Positions 11,778-22,504 of a stretch of 64,000 nucleotides of DNA are shown piece after piece (position 1 is the first letter of the stretch; the number at the start of each line of letters is the position of its first letter). The notes beneath the pieces are model-generated. The model saw only the letters and a program-made list of their open reading frames with translations, was not told the origin of the DNA and did not search any database. The stretch is taken from contig CAJNDS010002376.1 in assembly GCA_905221605.1 (NCBI GenBank), forward strand, positions 331,501-395,500, in the 5' to 3' direction. Origin of the DNA: Symbiodinium natans (Eukaryota > Sar > Dinophyceae > Suessiales > Symbiodiniaceae). Position numbers and translations under genes: made by a program.

Positions 11778-12388
11778 TCAGAGATCTAGTGCGAATCTAC
11801 TGCTGCCATGCAGTGTACAGTTCGGTTTGCCTGCTCGAGTTTCGGACCTAGAATAAAAAAAACTTCCGACCTATCTCAAGAGTGCACACTCCATCATATA
11901 CGGAGTCAACGAAGAATTTGGCTTTGGCCCAGCCTTAGCTTCCTCCGCGGAGCTTGAGTCCACCGGGACATCTGGCCGATCCACTTTGGCTTCAGCAGCT
12001 GCGGTTGGATCTGGAGTGGTTGCCACACTCGCCGCGCTTGCCACGGTTGCCGCCTCTGCTTTCTCTGTCCTCTTGACTGGGGCCTGTGTCAAGACAAAAA
12101 GACATCACACGAGCAGAAATGAGCAGAATAGAGACCCGCCTCGAGCCGCGCCGCTTTGCGGCCAGATGCTCGTGCATCTTCACAAGCTTGGCGTTGCCGG
12201 AGCCGCTGCCGCTGCCGCTTGGACAAAGCACTTGAGGTATCTTGAGCTCTCTGAGCTGTTCTCTGAGCTGTCTGCGGCTCGGTCTGGTCCAGATTCTGTA
12301 CCTCAAGCTCCTGTTTGTCATTGTCCCTCTCATACTGGGGATCTGGCTCCGCAGCAGGTTCCTGCAGCATAAATCTATCTCCCCTCAT
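11778..12388 (-). CDS. Three-exon gene for an Ala/Lys/Glu-rich protein
   Basis: The last two introns are well supported. Intron 1 ends at 12084 (TTGTCTTGACACAG) and starts at 12135 (GT) or 12139 (GC), depending on the upstream frame. Exon 2 (12083-11902) encodes a low-complexity Ala/Lys/Glu region (VKRTEKAEAATVASAASVAT, then DPTAAAEAKVDRPDVPVDSS). Intron 2 runs from a GTATAT donor at 11901 to an acceptor after eight T's (TTTTTTTTATTCTAG) at 11848. Exon 3 then reads to a TGA at 11778. The first exon is open in two frames: one Gln/Arg-rich, the other giving LVKMHEHLAAKRRGSRR at the junction, which I prefer. The start is therefore unsure. The protein is probably disordered; no domain is recognised. 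Confidence 0.5.
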
Positions 12389-12767
12389 GCCATCTCCCAG
12401 CTATGCACAGCCTCTTCCGCTTGCGATGCACCTGCCGTGCAAAATTGCCATGAAAAATTGCAAGTCAGCCTCATCTTCACCAAAGATGCTGCTTCTTGCC
12501 TCGTCTGCGTGCTCCGCGAAGCTTGATCGTGGAGTTTTTTATCCATCCCTCTCCTTCACTGGCCTGGCGCTAGCATGTCCGTTCGGCTGCTGCGGAAACC
12601 CCAGTGAGCCCTCCAGATGACCTCGTCTGCCTCCAAGAACTTGGCATCGTCAAGCTGATGATACGTCTTTGGCGGCAAGTCCTGGCAGCGCGCGTGGCGT
12701 GCATACATGTTTGATCCAGTCGAATCAAGCGTCTACGCCCGGCCCTTTGACAGAATGCCGGTTGGGA

Positions 12768-12791
12768 AACACACACACACACACAGATTGA

Positions 12792-12832
<41 letters not shown>
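12768..12832. repeat. CA microsatellite
   Basis: Two runs of (CA)n separated by GATTGAGCGCG. On the minus strand they read as (TG)n. The Val-Cys ORFs crossing them are artefacts. Shorter CA runs of the same kind occur at 16648-16668 and 20147-20171. Confidence 0.9.
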
Positions 12833-12834
<2 letters not shown>

Positions 12835-13456
12835 ACACAGAGACAGTGCCAACAGAGACATTCTTGGAGCTTGGATTTTTCTTGGCCCCTGAGTCTTTTT
12901 CTGAACTTCACCGGCTTTGTCATCTGAAACCATCTCTTCCAGCCTCGATCTTCAAATCACCAATCTGGGATTCCAAAAGAAAAAATTCAGAAGGGATTTC
13001 AGAAAAATGACGCAGGCACAAATCCAAAGACAGAAAGAATGAAGGTTTGCAGACCTGCACTACACGTCCTCATCGCCAGTGTCTGTGGCGCTGTCAAGGG
13101 CCTGTCGGCTCGAACATGGAGAACAACTAAACATGCAAGCGACAAAGCTCCTCGCACTTCAACCACGAAAGCTGAAACGATGCAGACACTAATTGTCACA
13201 CTCTTGTTTTCATTATTGCCAAGCTCTGCACTCCCAAACAAGAAGCAAGTCAAGCAAGGCCTCATTGGGAAGCTCGTCTTGTTGGTCAGGCTTTTGATCT
13301 GCCAAAGCCCAAGAAAGGTTCTGTTTGGTTATACCGGCACCTTTTTTTTGGTCGGGGCGTGGTACGGTGTCCACGCGACACAGTGCAACCACACCAACAT
13401 GTTTTCCAAGGGCACACATGCAACAACATCTCAAGTACAAAGAAGCCAACTGCAAT

Positions 13457-14016
13457 CTAGGAGTCGGCTGCCTCCAGCTCCACCGCCCTGCTATGCGTGA
13501 AGAACGCAGCAGCCGTGTTTCTCACAATTCGGCCGCCATCTGTGGTGCCTTGGTGGGGTCGATCTCGATCTCGTTCTCGCGCCGGCCTCCAAAAGCGAAA
13601 CCGGGCCCGTCTCTGAGTTTCTCCGGGCAGCAAGTGGCAGCACTTTGAACATCGCTCGTCTTGAGAGCAAAGATCGCGGGCATGCAGTGCCAAGTACCTG
13701 AAGTGCCGGCCTGCGTTACCGCTTCGAGCTCGCCTCAATGGCTCAACACGTCTGCGGTCGTCAGGCTGCTGTTGAGCTGATGCAAACATCCGAACCATCC
13801 AGCCTTGGTCTCACCACCTTGCGTTCTCTTCGTTGTGCCGTGCGCTCTCGTGCCTGGCAAGGCAAGAGTCGGCAAGAATCGACACCAAAGTCGCATTGGG
13901 CAATCCGACGCAACATGCAACAACGACGCTTCGTAGGGGGGAAAGAAGCACACCTCCTTGTCTTTTGTCTCGTTGCTTTCTAGGATGTCGATCCACGAGT
14001 CATCCACTGGTGGGTC
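13457..14016 (-). CDS. Multi-exon gene for an Arg-rich protein
   Basis: Exon 1 (14016-13954) follows a GATTGCAG acceptor and encodes DPPVDDSWIDILESNETKDK plus Glu. Intron 13953-13854 is GT-AG with a pyrimidine-rich 3' end (CTTGCCTTGCCAG). Exon 2 (13853-13818) is only 12 codons, ARERTAQRRERK. Intron 13817-13769 is GT-AG. Exon 3 starts at 13768 with QPDDRRRVEPLRRARSGNAG. All these junctions are phase 0. After 13698 a 38-base intron (GT-AG) may be removed, or the frame may read through to 13457; both versions give Arg/Ser-rich sequence. The content resembles charged or RS-like proteins involved in RNA metabolism, but no domain is visible, so function stays open. The 5' end lies above 14016. Confidence 0.5.
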
Positions 14017-14454
14017 CTGCAATCACGTCGACTCAATCTGGCATCTCAGAACCACTTTGCCGCAACCTCTTCAGCAGCTGGCTGCACCACTCGCGCAGCC
14101 TTAGCTGCTGCAGTGGCCTGCAAGCACCAGTCCAGGAGCAACTTCAAGGAGGAACGGATGTCGGCACACTTTCCACACCTTCATTTATGAAGAGATAGCA
14201 AAACGGAGCTAGCAGACAAAGTGGAAGACGGAGAATGGACGACCACAAATGCGATGTTCGGTCTCGAAGTTCAAGAGTTGACACTGAAATCATAGGCTGC
14301 CTCACAGTTGCCTTTGGGGTGGCCGGCGAGTCGGGAAAATGAGTCGACAACAGGATGGACCGAGTCCGAAAACCAAAAGGACCGAGCTGGAAAACAAAGC
14401 AGCACGATTCAGAAAACGAGACAGCGCAAGTCAAAAAAAGTCAAGGCTTCGGGC

Positions 14455-14640
14455 TTAGGGTGTCGGTTCGGGTTTTAGGGCTTTTGGGTTTTAGGGTTCG
14501 AGGGTTTTAGGGTTTTAGGGTTCAAGGGTTCTAGGGTTTTAGGTTTTTGGGTGTGTTGGTTTTAGGGTGTTAGGGTTTTGGGGTTTTGGGTTTAGGGTTT
14601 AGGCTTTGGGGCTTAGGGTTTGAAATTTCAAGGTTTCAAG
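14455..14640 (+). repeat. Degenerate telomere-type TTTAGGG tract
   Basis: About 185 bases of GGGTTTTAGGG, GGGTTCTAGGG and TTTAGGGTTTAGG words with frequent variation. It matches a decayed interstitial copy of the TTTAGGG telomere repeat used by dinoflagellates and plants. No exon seen from here to 15.3 kb. Confidence 0.75.
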
Positions 14641-15368
14641 GCTTTAGAATCTGAGTAATGCCCTCAAAGCTTGTGCTTATGAGGTTTGGGGTCATATAAC
14701 ATAAGGGCGGTGGGGTTCACGACTTCAAGGTTTGGGGATAGGGCTGCTTCAAATCTATAGGACTTTAAAGGTTTCCGGGCTTTGGATGGTCAAGCTCAAT
14801 TTCCTGCAAATCCTCAACCCGACCACGTCCGACATCATGAGCTTTCAGGGTTTCCGAGGTTTTCTCTGGGCAGGTCTTTTCTGTTTTCGACTTGGGTCCG
14901 AGGCGTTTCTGGCTCGTGCCTTCCTTGTTTTCACTCAGGCAAGGTGACTCAAGAGCATTTCTCCTGACTCGACGGTCAGTCGCTGCCTTGGCCTCCCTTC
15001 GTTGACGAAGCCGCTGTACCGTAGTGGTCGCCCTGGCAATCTTCTCACTCTGTTCCAGCCATCATGCGGCCCAGCAACTGTGCTGTGAAGTGTCCTTGTC
15101 GTCCGAGCCTTGGCCGACTCTGCAACACAAAGCAACATGCATTGTCCCGTCATGTCCCGTCAACTACTCTCTTGGTGCAGAGCGGGTTCTCGATGAGCGT
15201 CCTGATCACACAAATGTGAGAATCCACCATTTACAACCTCCTCTCTAGAGACCGACACACAAACACATGTGATGTGCCTTGGATGCTGCCAGATTGGAGG
15301 AGGCGTCCACCTCGAAAGCTATCCATCTCCGACATGCTCATAGTCAACAAAAAAACATTCTAGACCTA

Positions 15369-15478
15369 CTGCGAAGCCCTGCGAAGCCCTGCGAAGCCCT
15401 GCGAAGCCCTGCGAAGCCCTGCGAAGCCCTGCGAAGCCCTGCGAAGCCCTGCGAAGCCCTGCGAAGCCCTGCGAAGCC
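15369..15478. repeat. Perfect 10-base tandem repeat, 11 copies
   Basis: CTGCGAAGCC is repeated eleven times without a mismatch. Because 10 is not a multiple of 3, any ORF crossing it cycles through all frames with a 10-codon period, so the ORFs seen on both strands here are not evidence of coding. Confidence 0.95.
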
Positions 15479-15479
15479 T

Positions 15480-16580
15480 CATGGGAAGGAAGTGCAGATT
15501 GCAAGATGTCGGTTTGGAGAGACTCCTGTCAGAAGCTGCAACCAGTCAGGGGTGAGACATGGCGAGACACCTGGGAATATGTTGCTGTCCTTTGCACGGT
15601 GAGGCTCCGCACTGTGTCTCAGCATCGCAAGAAAATGAAAGTCTCGCACCGTGCCGAAAAGGAGCTGATCTACGTGTCTTCGCTTTGGTGCAAAGTTGTG
15701 CAAAGCTGGCCTTCCTGGTCACAAAAGCAGACAGCGGTATTCTACAGCAGGACATGCATGTGCTTAAGAGCAGCGCCATAACAGAACGGGACCCACTCAG
15801 AAAGTAGCCGCCATTCAGGAAACGATTCGGTAAACTTCACGTTTCAGATCCTGGCAAGGCCTAGTTCAGGGAAGCCCTCGGCTCGGTTGAGGAAATATGC
15901 GCTGGTGAGGGTGGTGTCGTGCTGGGGGATCCAGTTTCAGAGCATCCAGCTCCCAAATCCGCAGTTTGCGATGCGGCGGTCCCGAATCTGTTTCCAGTTT
16001 CCAGCTTCCAGAAAATGCTTTGTTCCAGGTGTGCACATGTTCTGAACAAGCCCTGTTTTGAGGTAAAATCCATGACTGACTATTCAGAAACATGTGGTGT
16101 GTGATGGGTACCAGCACCAGCTCGAGCCGTGAGCAATGATCCAGAAATTCTGAGTTCAGTACCTTGCTGCAGCTTTTCGTCCTGAGGGCTCAGGATAGCA
16201 AGAAGCTTGCCGAATAGGCCATGCCTGAGCTCCAAGCGAGCCAAACCGCCGCGTGTTTCTTGCCTTGCGCCGTTGCCAGCATTGTTCTATAGACAATGTG
16301 TTCTGAGCGTGTTGTGATTGGTGGTTGCGAAGCCGCTCTGTGCGCACACGACAAATCTCGCCAGGCCATACATAGATGAGCAAGAAGAAATTGCAATTTG
16401 TCTCTGATTCGCTATATTTGCTTGCTACAGCAGACAAGCAGCCACGGCAGCACGGAGATTTTGCATTGTCGTCTGTATGAAAGTGGCGACTAGCAGTGAC
16501 TAGCGGCGACATGCGTGGTCTTGGCCGCTGACCTGCTGCAGTGTTTTTCATCCTGTCACGGCCGACGCGTTACATTGACA
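15480..16580. other. No supported gene
   Basis: ORFs of 60-130 codons on both strands without motif. The minus frame 16551-16156 is the longest but has no protein-like patches or usable splice borders that I could identify. Confidence 0.3.
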
Positions 16581-16583
16581 GAG

Positions 16584-16890
16584 TCAGGAATGCGAAGCCA
16601 TGTTCAGGTCGACATGATAGAAAAACACCAAAATGCACGCACGCGCGCACACACACACACACACACGATCGCCTACAGAAACTTTCAAAAAAATGTTCCT
16701 TGAAGATAGTGGCAATCCTGCTCTGCAGCGCTTCCTGGCACAAGGGAAACAGCTCTTGTCTGCGTGCATGCCTGCTCCCTTCAGTAAACAATTCAAGCCG
16801 GCCAGCATTGCCAAGCCACTTTCAAAGAACAGGTACACTGCAGTCAACACATCATCACAAGAGTCCAGGAAGTTACACCTTGGTTTGCCC
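16584..16890 (-). CDS. Exon paralogous to the exon at 18.5 kb
   Basis: On the minus strand, near 16890, the frame reads PRCNFLDSCDDVLTAVYLFF and then ESGLAMLAGL. It aligns codon for codon with PRCTFFDMCDDALDPVYMLL, ERGLVMPASL at 18.5 kb. Many differences are conservative (N/T, L/F, V/A, L/M), which indicates a protein-coding duplication and not random similarity. The match starts at CCAAGGTGTA in both copies and fades after the GL(A/V)M(L/P)A(G/S)L segment, marking the likely exon limits, so the coding exon is probably only 16890-16800. Downstream the frame runs into a CA repeat. Family not recognised. Confidence 0.45.
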
Positions 16891-16959
16891 CGTCTCTTCT
16901 CGTCCTGACGTCCTCCTAACGGAGCTCAGGACACTGAGTCAGCTACACTGCTGCGGCGA

Positions 16960-17740
16960 CAGATGGTAATAGCCTCAGGAAGAGTGGCACAATGGATGTC
17001 GTTGATGCGCTCAGATCGCATGCCCTTTGGAATGCCCGGAAGCTGGATCATGCACACAGCCCAACACAATTCTTACTCGAGACTCGAGGCTTCAACTTAC
17101 ATAAGAGCTTTGCACACTCGATTGCTCTGAAAGTACAGTCTTGCTGCTGGACTTAAATAGCAACATGATCAGTGTGTGGGAACATGTAGGAACCCGCAAG
17201 TTCTGAGTGTTTTGGCAGACTGGCTGCCTATGCAAACTTCTGCATGTTCAGAACCCTGATGTGGATGTAGGTACAAAGAGTTCCCCAGGACAGAAGTGTA
17301 TTCTGACTTCGAGCACGTTTCCAAACCCCACAGAGGGCATTTGAGCCTTGAACTGCCGGGTGTTCTCACCCTGTGTGCATCTGAGTGCGTTGTCTAGGAC
17401 TCCCAAGTCTGTACTCGGGCCCTCAGGCTAGCATTGATTTGTTGCTCGGCCAGCACATGCCAAAAAACTCACCCTTGCTGCCTTGCCTTGCCTGACCTGG
17501 CCTTGCCTCGCCTCGCCTTGCTGCCTGATTCTAGGATGCAAGAGCTGGGAAGCTGGGACTGGAGTTCCGGGAGTTCTGGGATTCATACCATCATACCATG
17601 CCCATTTACACAATGTGAGGATCATGGCTGCTTCTCTCGAAAGTCTTTAGCCTGACTTCAATTCATGCCGCTTCAAGTGTTGAAAACCTCTGGCTCAACA
17701 AGCCGTGAGCCAAGCTAGAAGAATGGACGGCGTCAAACGC
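16960..17740. other. No supported gene
   Basis: Short ORFs only. A CCTTGCCT-type pyrimidine-rich stretch lies at 17470-17525. No protein-like patch with splice borders was found. Confidence 0.3.
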
Positions 17741-17743
17741 TTG

Positions 17744-17973
17744 TCAGAGGCGCTTGGATAAGTCGACTTCCAGTGGCTTTCCGGACTGTGATCCCAACAA
17801 CTGCTTATACAGGTCTTGGCCGCAGACCAGCCGCAGTAGTCCTGCTAAACATCCGAGGGCGTGAGAGGGCTGAGAGTGGACACTAGGTAACTGACATTCT
17901 CCATCCAGAAAGGCTGTTTTGCGGAGCTGTTTACCGCTCCGCAAATTCAGAATGCTAGTTCCTAACAGCAGCC
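17744..17973 (-). CDS. Candidate terminal exon of an unidentified gene
   Basis: After an acceptor GCTACTATACAG ending at 17974, the minus frame encodes about 76 codons to a TGA at 17744, including LNLRSGKQLRKTAFLDGECQ and CGQDLYKQLLGSQSGKPLEV. The upstream DNA is AT-rich with an intron-like TATATATGC composition. The exon sits between the paralogous exons at 16.8 and 18.5 kb on the same strand and could belong to either gene. No family is recognised. Confidence 0.4.
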
Positions 17974-18183
17974 CTGTATAGTAGCATATATACAATTTCA
18001 CATAACCTATAAGCCTATAACAGTTGAACTCCTTACAGGTCCTTTGCACACCAAAGAGTTTTGATATGGCTCGCTGCCCCCGCATTGCCCCTGAAAGACT
18101 CGAAGATCAACCCTCGGTTTGCTGCTTCTTTCTTTAGCTGGCAAAGAAAGTTGCACTCTCTCATCAAGCTCATTCGAAGCCCC

Positions 18184-18594
18184 TTAAGGAGCGGCTATTG
18201 GCCCTGAATACTTCACTTTTGGGCTTTCCTTGCAGATCAAGGATGTGATCTTCATCGAACATTCAGAAATACCTCCCTGCAAAGGCACTCGACTGTCACT
18301 TGATGTCACTTGACTGTCTCTAAGCTGCCTTGAGGATGACCGCAACGCCTCTCTGGATCGAGTCCTGGCGGGATCCCAAGCTGGAGCCCAAGCAAACGAT
18401 GTTGAACATGTCTGCTTGGAGCTGTGTGCTTGGAGCTGATACTGAGCTACTTGAAAAAACCGAGGCAGCAAGGAAGCCGGCATCACCAAACCACGTTCCA
18501 ACAACATGTACACTGGATCGAGCGCATCATCACACATGTCAAAGAAGGTACACCTTGGATGTCGTGACTTCCTCACACGGGCAGGATAGGACAA
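18184..18594 (-). CDS. Exon(s) paralogous to the exon at 16.8 kb
   Basis: The open minus frame contains PRCTFFDMCDDALDPVYMLL and ERGLVMPASLLPRFFQVAQ near 18565-18460, paralogous to the 16.8-kb exon. It contains two Cys and a DD pair conserved in both copies (C-x5/6-CDD). After about 18420 the frame becomes Ser/Arg-rich and may be intron. The ORF starts with ATG at 18594 but conservation begins only at PRC, so that ATG is doubtful. Possibly a repeated exon in one gene or two tandem genes. Function unknown. Confidence 0.45.
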   Translation of the reverse strand: MSYPARVRKSRHPRCTFFDMCDDALDPVYMLLERGLVMPASLLPRFFQVAQYQLQAHSSKQTCSTSFAWAPAWDPARTRSREALRSSSRQLRDSQVTSSDSRVPLQGGISECSMKITSLICKESPKVKYSGPIAAP

Positions 18595-18964
18595 GCTGGT
18601 GAATGGGGACGCTCAGGGAAGCACGCGGCAGTAGTGACCGTCCTCAAGGGCCTGAAAGCACAACGGTTGTGCAATCAGTGCTCACCGTGTACTCAATCAA
18701 AGCTCAGGGCTTCCAGGACCGCGTGCTCTTGCAAACAGCCTGAAGACGGTCAAGCCGTCAAGGCGCCAAATCTAGATCAGCACTCTTGAGCTCATGCCTC
18801 GAACGTCACTTCCAGATGAAGCGCCCACCGTTCTGACCACGTCCTGCTCCAATAAGAGCTGCCAGCTAACAAACAACCATCGTTGCGTCTTCGTTGCAAG
18901 CGCGCAACCATTTGGGGTGTGGCTGAATGTCTGCTTCACTGCCCTTTGCCACAACTGCAACCGT

Positions 18965-19429
18965 TCAACAGCCAGTCTGAGAACATGCTGTAGTTCTGCA
19001 TATCCTCAAACATACCAGAAGTTCATAGAAGTTCTTCACATCTTGAGCCCGCTTGGGCTCCAGGAACAGACAGGCTGCCATCAAGCGCAGGTTTGAGCAG
19101 GCATCAGGTTGTCTGAACTCAGATGTTGGACGTGCACTGGGCACATCAAAATCCACTGCAGGATTGGGGCCTGCGGACCGTACAATCCCAGGTTCGATAT
19201 CTAAGAGTCGCCCCAAGTCACCGACTGGTTTGAGGTCCCTTCGACTGTTCAGGCCTGCATTTGAAGCTCGGTCCCCCTCTCCTGAGCCCACCCACAGATG
19301 GAGCTCAGTGGTCTCCGCTGCCATCTTTGGGCCCAATATTGGAAGCGAAGACACCCTTGGAAAAAACCGAAGTGGGTGCAGCCCGAACCGAAAGCAAAAG
19401 CAGCCAAGTTGAAAATCCAAGCTGTTCAC
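18965..19429 (-). CDS. Weak candidate exon
   Basis: A 154-codon minus frame includes a plausible patch near its 3' half, NPAVDFDVPSARPTSEFRQ then LRLMAACLFLEPKRAQDVKN. The plus strand is also open over much of the same DNA, so frame openness alone proves little. The minus strand is preferred because the neighbouring genes use it. No domain is recognised. Confidence 0.25.
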   Translation of the reverse strand: MNSLDFQLGCFCFRFGLHPLRFFPRVSSLPILGPKMAAETTELHLWVGSGEGDRASNAGLNSRRDLKPVGDLGRLLDIEPGIVRSAGPNPAVDFDVPSARPTSEFRQPDACSNLRLMAACLFLEPKRAQDVKNFYELLVCLRICRTTACSQTGC

Positions 19430-19599
19430 TTGGAAGACTTTGCAGATTGTTGCGGCATTTCAAGCTCTCACAAGGCAGAACAAAGCATACTGGCCAGAAT
19501 GTCTGGCCTGCGTGGACATTCCTCCTGAGTTTTCCCCGTGTTGCACATTGCACAAATCTCTTCACACTCACTGGTTTAGGGACTTAAGGCTTTCCTGCC

Positions 19600-20660
19600 C
19601 ACACCGCTTTGAAGCTCCTCCCATATGCTTTTCCCGTTGTGACCTTGTCTAGGCTGGAACCACAAGCTTCCCGCAGCTTCGTCATTTAATAAAGCTAGGG
19701 CTGGCAATCACGAAATACATATTAAAGTCGACGCTATGGTGCAGTTGCCTGACTCAGACCACCATCACTAGCTCATCCCTGACCACCAATCGACACACAT
19801 GGTGAATGTACAAACAAAGCTCGAACCTTGGCACCACATTTCGAGGTCGACGGCGGGTACTGGTAGGCGGATCTCTCTCTTCAGCAACCTTGTGCCAAGG
19901 CTGGTTTTACGTAATGTTCGTACCTGCAGTTGCTGCTGACAAGGGCCACACGAAACATCTGCGTATTGCGCAAGCGGCGACAACTCCCAGGGCAACGCAG
20001 CAAACAAACCTGCACGTGCAGCAGATCTGCGTGTGCGTGGTCTTGCACGATCCGGCGCCCTGGCTGAGGCCATGGCATTGCCGCTGCTGAAGCGAATGAC
20101 CACAAGACTGAGCGTCCTTCACAGGACTCTCTGGTTCAGCTGGAGGCACGCACACACACACACACACACACAGCCATGTGGCACGGCCTTGAGAACGGTC
20201 CTGTCCTGATCTACAGCCTCAGTGCTGCAGCCAGAGCGCATCAAGCTTGTTCAAGCTTGCAGAATTTTCGTAGCATTACTACGGCTTACAAAGGAGGCTG
20301 CTAAAACAGTCATCGCCATGGTGAACCTGAAGGTTTCCCAGGAGCTCGCATGGCCGCTTTGGTCAATGCATCATCTGCATCGCTGGCATCGCCTTGACGA
20401 AGCCGACGTGACACTCGCAAGGACCCGCAGCGCACGAGTCTGAAAACCTCATGTTCTTCAGACTGCTCCTATCGCAAGACTCACAGCTAAAAACAGCAAG
20501 TCTCCCAGTCTCCCACATGGGGCAGCTTGGCAATGGAGGTCCACACCTTAAGACGAAAGACAATCACGACATCCAAAAATTCTCAGTTTGGCGGAGAGTG
20601 TTCTTAGCTAAGCCTGCAGCACATGGCATACAGATCTGTTGACGGTCTGCATTTCCTGTG
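19600..20660. other. No supported gene
   Basis: Short ORFs only. (CA)n at 20147-20171. The minus frame near 19.9-20.1 kb is Cys/Arg-rich without a recognisable motif. Confidence 0.3.
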
Positions 20661-20679
20661 TCACCATGAAAGAATATGA

Positions 20680-21270
20680 TCACCGGAGATCATCGGGGTA
20701 TCGTTGCACCTTCCGCACGTGAGATGCATCCTCACAACGGCAGGCGCCCATGCTGCACTGAGCAGGATCAGTTGTGCACATGTACCTGGCCAGCAACTTC
20801 TCTGGGAGTTTCTGTGCCCGGCATGCTCCTCGCCATGAAAACGTAAAGCGTCGGGTGTAAGGCGCAGGGCACTCAATAGCTTCCACGCAGAGCTGCTTTC
20901 GTTTACCAGCGCAATAGAGGCCCTCCAGAGCAGCATGGGCAAAAGCACCTTAAAGCACCTTGATTGCGATCCTTACATTGCCTCGCCTCATCCTTTGGCA
21001 GCTTACGCTGCACAAACTTAATGGATTTGGACGCACCTGTAAAGCACTGCGTGGCCACCAGATGACATGCACAGCAGCAAAAGTGTTCTGATGGCGGGGC
21101 TCCCGGCAAGGTACCAACTTCCAAGCATCCGCCCATGTGAGGCCTGAAAAAGACATGTAGCCTCAAGGCTATGTCAACTATGTGAAGCTGCCTAACGCCT
21201 CTGAGGTGCTCACAACTGTCGTTGTGCACCTTGGCCAAGATTGATGCGCCGTTGAAGCGGAAGACTGTAC
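20680..21270 (-). CDS. Multi-exon gene for a cysteine-rich protein
   Basis: Exon i starts at 21270 after GTATGCAG and ends at 21199; it encodes FRFNGASILAKVHNDSCEHL. Intron 21198-21144 is GC-AG with a TGTCTTTTTCAG end. Exon ii starts at 21143 and continues in phase with RGLTWADAWKLVPC. Further down, the frame KSIKFVQRKLPKDEARQ ends at a GTAAGG donor near 20980. A frame from about 20948 to 20710 encodes HAALEGLYCAGKRKQLCVEA and EKLLARYMCTTDPAQCSMGA, with about nine cysteines. It reaches a GTGCAA donor at 20709 or a TGA at 20680. Intron borders between exon ii and this last exon are ambiguous. The Cys spacing suggests a small disulfide or metal-binding domain, but I do not recognise it. Confidence 0.5.
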
Positions 21271-21516
21271 CTGCATACAGCACTGCCTTTACCACATGTC
21301 AAAAGCTGTTTCCATGGTTGCCAACCACACATCAAAAGGCTCACAAGAACTTGAATTCGAGCTTGCAAGCTGCAGACCTCCGACTGGCAGCAACTTCACG
21401 AACATGCCCCGCGCATAGAGACATGCTTGTCAAACAGTAGCAGGTCTCCACACCTTACACCCCTGACACTGCAAAGCTCACGGGTTAAGGAGACGAAGGT
21501 AGTCATAGTCTCAAGC

Positions 21517-22504
21517 TCAAGGCTGGATCTGGATCAAGGTCTCTGAAAGCCAACGTGTTTGTTCCAACGCTTCATGCATCTCAGCCGCAAGATCTCTAAA
21601 ACAACACACACAGAAGCTGGACGCACCAAGCTCAAGACCATCAGCATCCTCAACTACTTGCAGGCATGTCTCATCTGCACCTAGGTAAACTGGGGTTTCA
21701 GTGGCTATTGCGATGGCCGCTTTCCAAGCTGCTGGCCGACGGACCGAAGTGTCATGTCCACATGAGGGCGGGCCTTGGAACTGAGAATTGCCACCCCCCA
21801 AATTTGGTGCACAAAAATCTGTGCAACAATGTCGCAAACCTTTTGAAGCGCCGAAGCCCCGTTGGCAATGTTCTCAAGGCGTTCTAGCAACTCAGGCATC
21901 AACACATTGCCAACAGGGTCTCTCTGGAGATCCAACATCTATCCTGTTGCAGAGTTGACTTGCCTTGAACACTCCCTGAACCCTACCAGGCTGCAGTCGA
22001 GCCTGGGCCAGGAAGGGTCTTCGCATTCACAGGCCTCCGGGGCATCAACGAATGCACCGCAGGTTCGCACAGGATGTTGCGCCAGCTTGGCATCCGGCAG
22101 ATTCCGAGCAACTCGACGCCCCTTCAGATTCTGCCTTGATGGATGCAACATGATGCAACTCGAAGCTGTGAGAGGCTACATAGCGACCATCTGTGACATG
22201 AGAATTCTAGGCGTGCTGAGGCAACTGCTGGGCAGAATTCTTCTACGCACTGGGAGCAAGCCTCTGCATCCTCAGGACAGCTGAAAGACTCACGTTCAAG
22301 CGCAGAGCTTAACTCAAAATCATTCCGGAGCTTTGATGCGTCCTGTGTCACCATGTCCCGCTTCATGAGCGGGAAGGGGCATGTGCAAGCTCCGGGCCTC
22401 TGTTTTCTGGTGGTGAGAAAGGCTTGAACGTCTTCACTGCTCGCATTTTCTAATCTTTTGGCTCGCAACAAGGCTTTGCTGTACAAATCAGGCATCCGAC
22501 TCAC
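21517..22504 (-). CDS. Further exons of the ankyrin-repeat gene or its neighbour
   Basis: Downstream of the ankyrin exon, the same strand has a series of protein-like frames. They are: ASSEDVQAFLTTRKQRPGAC (about 22440), NLPDAKLAQHPVRTCGAFVD (about 22090), LMPELLERLENIANGASALQ (about 21880), a segment containing DETCLQVVEDADGLELG (about 21640), and DLAAEMHEALEQTRWLSETL ending with TGA at 21517. A CCCAGTTTACCTAG acceptor near 21685 and a TGTTGTTTTAG acceptor near 21597 support the last two exons. The alpha-helical, acidic composition fits a C-terminal extension of the ankyrin protein. Exact borders and phases were not solved. The plus strand has no comparable patches. Confidence 0.4.

Noticed and set aside
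15369-15478. CRISPR-like regular repeat
   Set aside because: The units are contiguous with no spacers, and the genome is eukaryotic.
15279-15602. ORF with a repeated EALRSPAKPC motif
   Set aside because: Created by the 10-base tandem repeat, which stays open in frames of both strands; no independent coding signal.
22479-22504. 26-base intron between the ankyrin exon and the next frame (GTGAGT...TTTGTACAG)
   Set aside because: It has good borders but removing it shifts into a frame with an early stop, and it is shorter than the other introns here; the real acceptor is probably further on.
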